64,000 nt of DNA from Agrypnia vestita (Eukaryota; Arthropoda; Insecta; Trichoptera; Phryganeidae): assembly GCA_016648135.1 (NCBI GenBank), contig JADDOH010002005.1, forward strand, positions 140,897 through 204,896. Reading direction: 5' to 3'. Below, one piece after another: positions 35,201 through 50,200 of the stretch (its first letter is position 1; every line of letters begins with the position of its first letter). Below the pieces are notes generated by a model, which did not search any database, was not told the DNA's origin, and saw nothing but the letters and a program-made list of their open reading frames with translations. A program made the position numbers and the translations under genes.

Positions 35201-38200
35201 GCTGTGAATACATATATTTATTTCGTGTTAGTTAGAATTTTAGAATACACTTATTCATCTGAAAAATATTGGGTTGAGGCAAAAGTTTACATTTTTTATA
35301 ACATTTACAAAAAAAATCAATTCTCCAATCTGACAAATAACATTTGTTTCCAAACTATTCTACTGTATAAAGGAAGCTTTTTTTCCACTTTATATTCAGT
35401 TTTGGTCCAGCCAGCGAACAGTAAAGAGCCCTTTTTTCGCTTCTGTTACTTTACGAATATCGTAGAAATGATATCGCGATTGTGGCAGCCAAAAGCCTTT
35501 GCGATGTGTACGGAGAAGATGCCAATAAAGGTCGACTGATATAGAAGTGCTTTTCGAAATTCCCGTCTGAGGATTTTTCATTGACACACAAACCAAGAAC
35601 AGAGGCGAATTTTACTTATTTTACCTGTTTATGGGTTTTTAAAGCTTATTATTGGTTATATCTCAAGTTTTTGAAGGAATGAACGAGTTCTATTTGTCAA
35701 GTAACCTCATTTGCCACAAAAACAAGACAAAAAATCATTCCAAATGTCGTCTTCGAACCGCGCATTAATTGTGTTATTTATCAGTTAAAAAAATGTTTTT
35801 TCAAATAAAAATATATTATAATATTTTTATATTCTTTGATATATTTAGAATGAAAATGTTGAAATACAATATCTTTAGTATTATTGCTTCTATTGTTTTA
35901 TTCGATAAACATGTGCACACATTTCTGATAGTAAATTTCGTTACTTATTTTCATAATTAATGAATAAGTAATTATTGAAGTCTGTATATTGAGAAACCGG
36001 AATCTGCAACTTCTAAGTAATTATTGTTGATTTTTACAAGAATATAACCATCACAAAAAAGTGTCTAAAAAACCAGAAATCATGTGTGAAATTGCGCAGC
36101 AGACAGCGCACATTCCGTGTTACGTATTGGCAGAATACGACCGGTTAATGAATCTCGTTTCAAAATATGTTTATTGGAATGCTGGACAAAAGTGCAATTT
36201 TTTTTGCATTGATTGGTGGCAGGGGATGAAAAATGGGTCGCTAACAATAATGTGATGAGAAAAAGACATTGGGCTAAGCCCGGGAAAGGCACACTGCCCA
36301 CTTGGGAACCTGAAATACATTAAATAAAAGTATTGCTTTGTGTTTGGTGGGATTGCGCGGGTATTCATTATTACAAGCTTCTATACCGTGACCAAATAAT
36401 TACAGCTGAACGGTGAACATTTGACAAAACTAAACACTGCACTTAAAAAGGGTAGAGCTCATTTGACGAATAGATGTAGTTTTTCACCAGGACCCCATAC
36501 GGCAATGATGACCCAATATAAGCTCAAGGAATAGAATTGGGGTGTTATTAAGCACCCACCTTATTCTTTAGATCTTGCTTCTTCCAACTATCACTTATTC
36601 GGGTCACTGTAATTTTTTTAAATAATAAGAAAATTATTATTATTATTATTGATATTGAGCAGGAAGATTAAGCTGATAGGCCCATATCCACTGTCTCTCA
36701 TTTGAATATCCAGCCTATTCTTAAGCTGGTTGACACTGGCTGCAGACACAACGCTCTCAGGCAAACTGTTCCACATATTGACCACTCTATAGCTTAATGC
36801 ATGCTTTCTTGGGTTACCGAGACTTGTTCAACTTCAGGTGATGTCCTCGAAGGCCCACATTAGTGTTTAATGTAAACATATCTGTCATATTAGGAATATT
36901 GTAGTCGCCCGACAGAATCTTGAATGTCTCGATGAGGTCACCTCTTGCTCGTCGCTCCTGAAGAGTGGGCAGTTTCAAGACTCTCAGCCTTTCCGCATAT
37001 TCCAGGTTTTTAAAACCCAAGGGCAATTTTGTGGCTCTTCTCTGAACATTTTCCAGTAGAACTATGTCTTTAGCAAAATATGGATTCCAGATCTGAGAGG
37101 CATATTCGAGGAGAGGCCTCACATATGTCTTATAAATAGTTTATAAATGTATACAATACAATATGTGTAAAAATGTATACAATAAGGCAAGTAAAAATAT
37201 TCTTAAGCTCATTTTTTTACACCAGAAAGAAAGTTTACTTTAATGTAATAAATAAGCTTGTAGAAAGATGGTAGACAGACACAACAACTGATGAAAATAA
37301 CAGTACTGAAATATATAAAAATTTAAAAGTAACAAAAAAATTTTTTTTTTCATTTCTCATAAAAAAAATGTCAAAACTTTTGCTTCGACCCAATAAGTCA
37401 CGAATCCTTGAAATAAAAAGGTTAAAGAGATAATAAATGAGTATATAACAATTACCTCGCTGCCCTCCCTGGCGCTCTCCTTGCGCTCCCGGCCCTTGCT
37501 GGACTTGCGGGCGCTGTCCTTCTCCTCCTTGTCCCTGTCCTTGTCCTTCTTGTCTTTCTTGCCTCCCTTGCTCTCGCGCTCTGTGGACCAAGCAAACAAC
37601 TTGGCAATCACTTCTTTGATGATATTCCATAAATACTCTTCTATTGCTTGCCCAACGTAACTTGGCGTGCGGCGACTTTAGAACTAAAACCCGCCCCGCC
37701 CGCACCCGGCGGTAACCCCTCAACCTGTCATTCAGTTCAATCTCGTATTTGCTCGGGAGCTACGACATATTGATTTTATACTGAATTTTTATATCCAAAA
37801 CAGTCCGGGATGGTGCAAGAACAATTGCCAATGAAGTATTAAAGTTTTGCGAAGCTGAAAAAGCAAATAATGGGCCGATATTACCGTTTGACAGATTAAC
37901 AGACAGAACGGCCGCCATTACTGTTTCTTTTCTTCAGTGTTGCCCAACCAAATTTCTATTAAAGGCTCTGACACTGGTCACCGGACATTCTGTACATTAT
38001 GTATTGTGCAATAAATTTACACCCTGACAACTTCTGTTACGCGACAGGGACGCCCTCCCTCGCACGCCAATTTATAGTGGTACGTCTATATAAGACCAGT
38101 TAGAAATACAACACAAACAAAATAGTGAAACAAATGTTGCCTTGCTATGTTTGTGTGGCTTTTAATAATCCAATTGTGAAAGTGAAAAATTTAATAATCT

Positions 38201-41200
38201 AATTGTGAAAGCCATTAGTATCATTTCGTCATGATCGTAGAACAATGACGGATGCGCGAAGAATTCCATATTGACTTTTTTGGATCATTAAAAAGTGAAA
38301 AAAAGAAGCCATCTAATGGTACATAAAAAGCGTATTTTTTCCTCATTAATATACGACATCGGTATAATGACGGTTCTGATTTGCGATCGTAGAACAATGC
38401 AGCATGTGTAAAAACTTCATTGTACTGCGCTGACTATATTTGAGGTTTAAAAGGTATCAACTTTAAATAACTAACCCAAGTTTCAAAGGAAAATCTTTTG
38501 TAGTTATCGAGCTATGACATAAAGTGTCTTTATGTAAATAAAACTTCAAACTGCTCTCCTGCAAACTTGAGAAAAATTTGAGAAAAAAGACGATTTCATT
38601 TTCCATATCATTTGCATAAATATTCTTGTGAATTTACCACTTAAAACTTTTTTTTCCAAATTTTACCATACTCACAATATGTATACGTAATTATAAATTG
38701 TGAATCACTCAATTCGATATAATTATAAATTGTGAATCACTCAATTCGATATAATTATAAATTGTGAATCTTGAAGAGAACATGTTTTACTCACTAAACT
38801 TATATATAATATCACAAATATGTATTTGTGGATGATCAAACGCTGTGGCTGACTCACCTTTGTCCTTCTCCTTCCTGCGTTCTTCTTTCAAGGTCTTCAC
38901 AAAGTCTCTGAAGTAGTCCTCCCGCACGCTTGAACCGTCCACCGCCTTGTAGCGGGGGTCTGACTCCAGTTTCTTTTTCACGTCCGACCAGTGAGAGTGG
39001 CGGTCCACATCTTTAGACTCGCGCAGCAGTGCCGAGAAATCTTTCTTAACCTGGCGTGGTGAATCGAATCACACAATCGCATCACAAATCGTGCAACGAA
39101 ATGTTTGGTAAGCAATTTTCAATTGCCACAAAATTGTTATCGGTTCCACCGTTGATGCGTCACGAGTTTGGAAATTCCGTTGAAGCACAGCGATGAAGTC
39201 ACATTCAGGATAGCGGAGGACCCGGAGACAGCGGCAGAAAATGGAAAAAGAAAAAAAAATTAGTCGAGGTAATGAGAAACCCTATTTTTTTGTTTGCTTT
39301 TCAAAATTGAAAAGCGGGAAGTAAATATTAAAAATTATTTCTAATGGCAACATTTAATGTGTGGGGGGGACGGTTTCGGTACAGTAAAAGGATATTCATT
39401 TAACAATTAATATTCTTCATTGTATATTTCAGGGATGTGCACATCTCGGAAGCATTCAAAAAAAAAAAAAAAACAAAAAGCACTTTCTGCGCACTGCAAA
39501 ATGTTTTATGACTTGAATCAAACATAAATATTGCCAAATAGAAATATTTTGAATTACTGCACCGCAGAGCAACGCTGAAATATAAAAATTAGTTAGTGAA
39601 TTCTGAAAAAAATAGAGAAAATTAATATTGCTGTCGCAAGATGACACTGTTGAATTTTAAACTGAAAAAACCCTGAAATATTAGTAAAAATTATTATTTT
39701 CTGGAAAAGGAATTAAAGTAATGACTATTGAATACTTTTAAAATATGTATATTATATAATATTTAAACATAGTGTTTGTAAAAAAAAAAAAATTTAAATT
39801 TGGAGAATAATTCAATAGTTTAATAAAAGATTTGTCTCATGGCAGGTTGAATCAAAACTTAAGAGTAAATCTGACTTATCTTATGAAAGTCACCTGGACG
39901 CACTCGTCAATATTTATTTGTAATAAAATAATAAAATGCTGCGTCACAAGTAATAAGGCAGGTTTTGATATAATCCGCCACATGTTTATTATATATTATC
40001 TAGTAATATTAATTTAATATATATTATATTTATTTAAAATATGACGTCTGTTTTCCATCAAGTGCCGGTCGTTCAAAAATTACAGATATTGAAAAAAATA
40101 TTTTCGTGTAAAACCAGTAACAATATAATTTAAAATGAGCATTGTTTTTGTCATAAATTGTAATGAAAAAACAACAATATTTTAACTTTAATAAGGACTA
40201 TAATAATAACATTCATTATAATCTATGCAGAAATAGGCTAATATTTAATGTAGTATCGAATGTGAAAATATAATTTATAAAATTAATACAAAATGTTGGT
40301 CAGACCACATTTTTCATCACAAAAACACTCGTACAAAATTTCTTACAAAATAATCACAGTTTATAAATTACTCTGAAACAAATTTCAATTGACACAGTAA
40401 TTTTTAAAACACGTGTTTGTTCAATTCAAAATTTTGTAAAAATTGATTAAAAACATTTTTTTTATTCAAACTGAAACATTCTTAATCTAAGGCATCTAAA
40501 ATTTTGAATTGTACAATCTTTGTGAAATTCGTTTAATTTTTTGTCATAATTAAAAAATGCAAAAAATATTTAGTTTTTTATTTATTTATATTAATGTGTA
40601 TTACAGCTAAGACTGGTTTTTCTATGAAAATTTAAATGGTGAGTACCACTTAATTATAAATGTTAATTTAACATAATTCTAACTAATTACTTTTCCCCAT
40701 TATACAAGAAAGGGGATGCAAAATCAGTTTTAAGGCTGGTGAGAAAGAAATCATTTTGCAGTATTCATTTATAAAATGTGGGTACAAAAGCAACGGCAGC
40801 AATATCCAAAAAAAAATTAATGCAGTGATCGAGGATTTCTAATTTATGATGTACTAAATTTGAGATTTTATTAGAGAAACATAGCCTGTATATAAATATC
40901 ATTTTGGAAGGAATAGACGGATAAAAGCTAGAATTCAGTACATTTGAAAATAATAATCTCCGGTAATTGCGTTCAAAACATTTTCTTTTTGTATATTGCT
41001 GCTTCTGCACCGCACAAATGTAAATCAGTGTAGTGTACACTTAAAGCCAAATCACACCCCGAACTCTAAAAAAATTACTAATAAAATCAGATATTTTGAA
41101 TGTGGGGTCGGTGAATATATTTCATTTATATGATCGTTTAAATCAGGGTTCGAGGATGTATATCCGCGGATATATATCATGATATAACCATATAACCAAA

Positions 41201-44200
41201 AAACTTTCTGCAGTCGTTAATAGATGGCGATTTTAAAAAGAGCTATGGCTGTTCTTTTGTTTAAATTGTTTCGTATGATCGGTTTTTTACTTGACACAAA
41301 GAAACAAACACCCATAACACTACATTAGAAAGAGCAATTTTTATAACTTATATATAATAAATGCATATATTAGCTTTTTTCAGTATGCAATTCATTTATT
41401 TAATAAATAATAATTCATGTACAAAATAAAATAAAAAAAATTCCTAATTATTTCGAGTTCCTATCAATCGATATGTGCAAAAAAGGAGAAAAAAAGTTTC
41501 GATACATATCCAATTTTTTATATATATCGGATATATATAAAAAAAATCTGATTTTTTTCTGATATAAAATTCGGATTTTTTCGAACCCTGGTTTAAATAC
41601 ACATTGAGTAACCATGCTTGGCCTCAAGAGACGGCCAGAAGAACAAGTGTATCTAATTCTGATTCTAAAAACCACCTCCAACATTTTAACCAGATATCTT
41701 CCAGGCTCCGCTTCGAGGAGGAATCCTCGAAAAGAGATTCTTAAGAGAGGCGTATAAAGCGGTAATGTAGTTTGAGGGACTGGCATTTAAAAATAAAAAA
41801 TCAACATTTACCCTCGTGCGACCTGGGTGAAAAGAGATGATTATTATTCATTAAATTAAATCATTCCTTGCGCTCGATAATAATTTAAGCTCGTTGCTTT
41901 GTTTTACAGTATTTTAACAACCATTTAGTGTGTGCATGTATGTATATAAGCTTGGTTTTAATAAAGTAGAGGGTTAGGAAGCAGGAATCTCGTAGAACAT
42001 ACATAATGTAGAGATTCCAACACCTGGCCTCTTGAACCAGTGAACTGGTCCACGGAATCATGCACTAAGTATCTGCTCACTAGAGTAACTCTCAAAAACC
42101 AGATGTCTATTTAAAATTGAATGGTGTATTTCGAAAAGGTTACAAGTCACACTTTTGTGATTGTTCAGGAGAGTGAAAAATATATCTCCTGTAAAATTTA
42201 TAAAGAAAATATTTCATGTCATATTATATGGTAAGTACATATTAACTGTTGTATTCAAATGAAAAAAAAATTTTTTTCTTCAAATTGACGAATACGTACC
42301 TACTTGCAATCTTCGCCCACGGAGTTGGATGGAATTTCCTTATTTACATGGTTTATATGCTGCGAGTCTTTTAACATAGATTTCTTTTATAGTTTAAGAT
42401 TTATAATTTTCACCACTTAAATATTCATTTCTTTTTTCTTTTTGGGTGTAAATTAATATTTTCGTCAGGTTTACAATGTCACTGTCCGTTATTTAGAATT
42501 TGCTGTCATACACGGCATGTAGTTCGAAAACTTAGCGAGTCCAGGACTCGTAAAAAAATGTTTTCGAAGTACATTAATTTTTGCAATGCTCTAAAATATA
42601 CAATAATGGAACGTTTTTGTATCAGACTTGTGTATTTAGGTATTCTGAAGATGTTTGCATACTTAACTCATTTTTTGAAAAAATGTCACTCGTAACGTTT
42701 TCGAAGCACACCATTCAATTAACATAATTTTGATAGAAAACTGCTTTTTTAGATTCAGAAAGCATGCTTAAAACATATTTTAATAAGTTCATTGATGTGT
42801 AATAGTCATTGTATTCATGAGAAATGGAGAATGGTTCCTTTCTCTAACGTTTTTAAAAAAATAAATTAAAAAAGAGATAGGCGCTCTATTACATTTTACC
42901 CCCTTTTGTTCAAAATCTCCACTACAGAAATAACCATAATAATTTTATTGGGGATTCGAAACCTTCATCAGATCTTGGGAATCACGTTTGGAAAACAAAC
43001 CTTTCTTGATAATTTACTAAGATTTTTAAAAATCTAATTAATAGTTTAGAACACAATTATTAAACTATATACAGGGTGTAAGGGAGCTAGTCCACAATAC
43101 TTTACAGGTGGATTCCTGCCTTGATTATGAGTCGAAAATGTTCAAGCAATCATGACCTAATATCAATAGTTAAGGAGATATGTGACATCAAAGTTTGCAT
43201 TTTTTTTTTTTCAATATTTCTGACTTATTTTTTTAAAACGTTGGACTATTATTACAGTAACTTACATCTAATATTTAAAAAATCATTCCCTTTAATACAA
43301 GTCAAATAAAATGATAAAAACCTTACAATTCCAATTGGAAAACATTAAAATTCAAATTTTTTCAAGGTTTTTATTATTTTATTTAACTTTAATTGAAACA
43401 AATGAATTTTTCCTAATTGCTGTACGTTCCCTTCAACGTTTTGTAAAAAATAAGTCAGAAATATTGGGAAAAAAAAATGCAAACTTTGATTTTGCATAAC
43501 TCCATAACTATTGATCAAGGCAAGAATCCGCCTGTAAAGTATCGTGGACTAGCTCTGTCACACCCTGTATAAAGGATTTCAACAAACCCAACAAAAAAGG
43601 TTATTTCTGTAATTTAAATCAAATATACATTACATTTATAAATTTTATAAAAGAACATGTTTATTTTTGAACACTGTGTTCCGGTGTTACGTAAAATTAG
43701 AAATATCCAATTTGCTTTTTTTAATTGACAGTTGATGCACTTCTGACACGATATGATATGACTGAGTTTAGCGGGAATTGCAAAGATTAGTATGTAACTG
43801 AGAGTTGCACAGTAACACAAGGGTGTGGCATTCTATCTTCCGTACGTATTCCGGCAGAGAAACTGCGAGATTAACTAGTTAGTTGGAATATGATTGAAAT
43901 ATCTGACAAAACAATTAATTTAGTATAGAGTAAAACCCCATTAATTCAAACGTCGATGATTTAAAATTCGCCATAACAAGTCCCAAAATGTTGATTTCAT
44001 AGCAGATTAATCTCGATAATTTTAAAATCCCGGTAATTCGTAATTCAAATTCATAAATCAATACATTTATTTCGCATAATTCAAATTTTTTTCGCAAGTG
44101 ATAACACATATGTACTTTAGTACAGTAGCCGGCAAACATCTTGACAATTTTCGGCGTAGTGGGGGGAAGTTTACGCATGTACCATTCCACCAACGAACCG

Positions 44201-47200
44201 AAAATTTGTCTTCTGCGCATTCCCCCACTACGCTAAAATTTTTCAAGAAGTTTGCCGGCAACTGTAATAGAAATGTCGCAATCTTTGTTTCAGATATAAT
44301 TAGTGTAATTGGCTAAAATAAATTTTGCGTTTTAAAATGATAATAAATACACACATTTTTCACACAATTAATAATGGCTTTTTTCGCGAGTTTTAGAATT
44401 TTTTGCAAATTTCGCCATCGCATCGCAATTTTTTTGTCCCTTGAATTTTGAATTAACGAGGTTCTACTGTAGTAGTTTCTATCATTTTTATAAATCGAGA
44501 TCGGGTTCAAATAGATTCAAAATAATATAAAAATATTATTTTAGTCAAAACATTATTCCGTACAATGTTTAGTTGAGGAATATGCAACGTCCAAGTTTGA
44601 AACAATTATTTGTATTTTACGCAATATAATACAGTTACCATAACATAGAAACTAGTATTGACTGGCTTGTCATAATGTAGTGTGTGGCCCTCACGGGGGC
44701 TTGATAAATTACCGACTAATGAAATTTCACAATTGATTTTCCCATTTTGACGAGTGCAGTGACATATTTACATTTTCCATAACACAATAACACAGCGTCA
44801 ACACTCCAATGTACAATTATTGTCCAATTAACTAAATATCAAAAAAAACATTTCCCCGTTTCAATTGTAAATTTTCAATTTCATATTTTCGAAGATTGTG
44901 TGTGGTCATACATTACATTTGGTTAGGCCTGAAATTAGGGGCGATGCATTGTGTCTCTCCTTCGCTTAGCCCGCTGCCTTTCCAGTCCTTTCCAGGCCTG
45001 CAGAATGCCCGCTCATCGGTCCGCCCTCGTGGTCGGCCGCTAGGCACACCCGCGCTACCAGTTACACACTTTTGCTGTTAATAAATTTATCACACCGGGA
45101 CGGGAAGTAATGAATAATTTAAACATCTCAATTGACAAAATTAGACTCCTAACTGTAGTCTGACCAGCGTAACCAGACCATTGGCAATCTATTCTTCAAT
45201 TCGGTCTCCAACTGTGTGCCGTTATCCACTAAAATGGGGAATAAGTCTCATTGATATTACTGATGTATTCAATTAAGACTCATACTGCTAAAGTAAAAAT
45301 ATCTCGATACCGCGGTTCGAAACATACACATTTATATCCCTTAATAAGTTTTCTTTCATCCCACGAGATTATTCAAGGCATCATTATAAACGCCAGCCAC
45401 TCACAAATCAAGATTTTGATTACAATTATTCTATAGAAAAAGAGATAATCTACTTACCACCACTGCACACTTCCATTCATAACATGTCGTAGCTCCTTTT
45501 GCATGTTCACCGCTGGTTAATTAATATCTGTGCAATTTCATGCGACAATCAAAAAACCCCATTCTTAATAAGATAATAAGTAGGACCACAAAATTTGTCA
45601 TACGGGATATGACTTTTTAAACTATAAAGCGTTCAAATAAATAAATAGTAAACACCGAGATTGCAACTAAAAACTTTTCCGAAAATATTAATATTCATTG
45701 GTTTCCAACATTGTTTACAAATAATTTAAATAAAGTTCACCGAAAGGTCAAGAAGTTCACCAGCTTCTTTGTAACGTTTATAGTCCAATTTTAACAGAAC
45801 AGGCAAGAGTGCGACGTACAAGTGACAGCTTAACTGCAATAGAAAATGCAAATTTGAAAAAATCAAGACATTTTTGACAAAATTAATAATTTACATACGG
45901 CTACACCATATATATACCTTGCATAATTATTAGATATTTTAATAATAAATTTAATATTTTGAATATCTGTTTTCCGACATCAAAGATGTAATCAATCTTT
46001 TTACCTCAATGTGTGCTGCACCTCTTTGGCCACAATTAGCACACGCGGTGATATAATATGTAACATGAATTTCTCTAAACAAATCACAATTTAATACTTG
46101 ATAGATTGATGGTTGTTGTTGGTCAGACTATAGTTTAGGGTGTCAAAATTCAAGAAAATTGCTGATCTTATTGGTACTGACATGTTTGATAAAGCTGATT
46201 GCGGAATTTCGGAGAAGCATTTTGCAGTGTCTCAGGATAAAAATGAGAAAGGCAATTTTGTGCATTTTCCACAATTTATACAATTTTCACTGGTCCCTGG
46301 AAAGGCTAAGGTAGACCGGTACTACACTTCCGTGTGTAATTATAACAGAATCAAATTATTCCAAAATCAAGAATGCAGTGGAATTTGAACCTACAATTTA
46401 ACATACATATGTGAAGAATCTTCTGCCATCAATTATTTGGGTAAGTAAAGACACTTAAAACAAGCAAATTGCTTTACAGTAGCTGAAGCCACACCACACT
46501 TTGCTTTCAACTCAAAATGAAGTGTGGCTTGGTACCATTTCTGCCACATTATCCTGAGCACAGAAACTTTGTTTCATCATTTGTATATCAACTAGAGTCG
46601 AAAGATTTTATAGTCGGCACACTTAAAAATAACCTTTAAAAATTTACACGATACAACATTATATCAGTAGCTTTGGATTATTATTATCAAAAGTGAAATA
46701 ATTAATTGTAACTTGCAACATAATATAAGGAAAAATATAAATAATTTCCATGGATTTACTGAATTGTTGAAGCACTGATGGAATGTTATCGTACGGATGA
46801 GAGCTTTATGTCAGGGATATAATATTATCCATACAAAACTTATACGTAGTTAAACCTACGTAGAACATTGTTCATGAAGGCACATTCAAGGCCTGACCCG
46901 AGGCTACACACAGAGAGTGTAGCAGAGGCATAAATATACTTCAAGGGCTAATGTCAATGTTGTACAGAGGTATATATATTTTAAAAATAAACAAGAAAAT
47001 ATTGTAAACATACTTAATGCTGTAAAAAAAGACTGGAGATTAAAGATTAGAAGAGACATCTTGAGCTTATAATATAAACAAATTAAAATTCCTTCATCAA
47101 AATAATTTAAATAAAAATATATTTTGTTTTAAGCCACTTAAATGAAAAAATGTACAATGTCAATTGGTTTTGGTTTGATTCAACCTTCTTCGGAACACGA

Positions 47201-50200
47201 CAGTATACATAAAGTGTTTGCTTTCCTTGAAAATTTAAATCCTAGTAACTTTGTTTAAAAAGAAAATTAAAATTGACGTATTCAACTCAATGTAATTTAA
47301 TAGAAGTATTTTAAAAATTGGGCATTTCTTTTTAATCATCAAAATGTAGTACAATAATATCAATTTTTCCAACCACAAAATTTGTCAGCCTGCCTTACGA
47401 GTACTTTTGAGCAGTTAAAATACGCAACATCATCTTTAGTCTTTGTTTATTGTTGTTTTTGCATACTGAAAAATCAGCACTACATCAAAAAAGTCCAATT
47501 GAATGAAAGCTGTAAATGAAACATATATGTATATGCAAAAAGCAAAGTATCAAAATGCACAACCTACAAAAACACGATACAGGAAAAACCTGCGTGAGGG
47601 ATTGCACCAACTTGGGAAAATGAAATTCAATTAGAAATTGGGTAAATTTTTACAAAGAGATGATTAATTTTTTTTTTAATTTACACTTATTAAGGTACAT
47701 ACATATGTCCCTTAATAAATGCCAAAAAAAATTAATCACTTCTTTGTAAAAAGGAATCACCCAATCCCTACCTAAATTTTATTCTTCCAAGGTGACTTGA
47801 CAATCCCTTTCGTATATTTTCTCGCATAGAAAGATAATAATGGAGTTCTGAAAAAAAAAACTCCACAGAAATGATATTTTTCTTGTACAATATGTTTTCT
47901 GCACAATGAAACTAAGGGCCGATTGTTTCAAGTTGGATCAAAGTAAAAGTTTCTTTAAAGCGTGGATTTTTGCATTCTCCACCAATCAAACGATCCGTTT
48001 CCGTAAAAATCTACGCTTTAAACTAACTTTTAATCTAATCCAACTTGAAACAACCGGGCCTAAAGCAGAAGATATCTTTTCAGATTTCAATTGGTCATCC
48101 CATTCAAATTTTTGCCCTTTTTAGCTATTTTGTGTAGTGATATTTGTTAAATAAGAATTTCACCGAACTTCTTCAAAATGCATTTATTTGATTATGATAT
48201 TCAAATAACACGAAATCCAAGCATCTCACCAAAATTTGATAATTCAAATATTTGTCAGTAGCACAGTAGCACTATGCTTCACCTGAATTATGATTGTTTT
48301 AGTAGAATATGAAAAAAATTGTGCAACAAAACCCCGTTCATTCGAACCGTGACAGTTCAAAATTTTTAAAACACACGAGACCCAAAATGTTAAAATGGTT
48401 CAAAATAATTTTTGGATCCTTGCGTCAATCAATATATTTTTAATTTTGCCTCGATACACGGGGATAGTTCTAGTTTGCGCTAATTACTCGTACTTGGATG
48501 TCTTTAAAATTGTTTTTCACTTATTAAAATTTTTCTTAAATTTGATTATTTTTTTTTTAATAACAGTTTTTGTGTTAAAATATTTAACTTTATTTGCAAG
48601 AGGGTATTAATGATCTTGTTACTTCACATATTTATGGACGATTGTATTTCTTATAACTACTTGTGTTAATCTGGGTCAGAAAAAAGACAGAATCGAAAGT
48701 TAAAATCGAGTTAAGATTGAAGAAGCCTTTCATAAATTCAAAGATAATACTTTTGATTATGGCCATGTAAATTCAAAGATAATACTTTTGATTATGGCCA
48801 TGTAAACACGACAAATTGGAATTTTTTTTTCAAAGTAAGCGCAGCAAATGTCAATATCGAGTATTTTATTAATAGAAATGATGCACGAAATGATTTCTTG
48901 AAATGCAAAAAAAATACACATGTTTCGTTTGGAATCAAAAAAATTTGGTTCCTTTGAATTTCGAATTAACGGGGTTTTACTGTATAGCCAAAATTATATT
49001 ATGCCTTGTACAAAAGGCGGCTCTTACTACGGTCCATTTTTGGCATTTGTAGGATGCTTTTTTAATCAAAATTAATTTCAAATTATCAAACATTACAAGC
49101 ATTAAGATTGTTTGGTTTGCCAACCAAATTCGGAGTTAAAAGTAAGATCGGATTTAAATAATGCATATATGCGAGTAGTTTGAAAAATCTCTCAACATTT
49201 GTTTCTTAAAATGTTTCAATTGTCTGCTGCCTCAGAAAACACCTCAAGACAGTAGACTTCTGCAAAGCTGTGGTATGCGCGGCTCCACAACACTCATGAA
49301 CAAGACTGATAACATTCATAACCCATAATCAAATGAACCATACATGAATGGTTGCAGTAAAATAGGTACTAAGTATCAAAATTTCATTTTTCAAACTAAG
49401 TACGCAGTTTGGCTCTATATGACATCGCCACTAACCCCAGTAATGCATTATGTCCCTGCAATGTTGCATTTAGCCGTTATGCTCGTTTGAATATCGCGAA
49501 TTCGCCAAGTGCCACGGCGTGTTATTTTAAAAACGGCACTAAGTGCCATGGTCCGCTAACTTCAAATTGTATGGAAATGGCTGACTAAGTAGGGTGCGCG
49601 TCGTGTGAGCTCCCCGTACAAACAACAAGGAAAAGGTGTTATAAAGAATATAATACAAATAAAAGAAGAAAAACACAAGGCCTGGAATATACATCAATAA
49701 CTCAGAATATCATTCCAGCAAAAAATCCACCAGCAAATGAGGTATGATTTATTTTGTGTTTTGAAATTAACATTCATTCCGGTATTTTGTTACGGATAAG
49801 GGATACTGTTTGAATATGCTCGAGGTGCTTACCTAATGTAAACTACACAGACGTTGGACTTAGTGCCTTTCATAGGAAAGAGCGCTGGGTACTTGGGAGT
49901 TGTTTCGCAACTTAATTACAGGAAACATGGAAAACTTTTTCTTCTAGTTTTTATGTAGAAAAGACAGGTAGGATGTATAGTATAGATTTTTCAAAAAAAT
50001 CTCAAAAACTTATATGACATTTTTATTCACTATATCTTGTTTTCCTCAGCTTGTCGGTCATGGTACTTAGTGCGTAATTTGATTCAACCATTCATATGTA
50101 CACAGAACACAGCAGATTGGCTTCTTGGTCAGCTCTACCCGGAACAGGACTTCACAACCCATAGTACATTCTCACAATTTTCACCATTCAAATTACAAAC

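Noticed and set aside
38689..38770. CRISPR array
   Set aside because: Repeats are contiguous without spacers, in an animal genome; an ordinary tandem repeat.
44930..45070. GC-rich patch as a possible exon or CpG island
   Set aside because: No frame with family resemblance and no flanking splice sites that fit TCERG1 or CSN4.
46140..46388. 82-codon open frame inside the large TCERG1 intron
   Set aside because: No recognisable domain, no splice partners, AT-rich composition like its surroundings.
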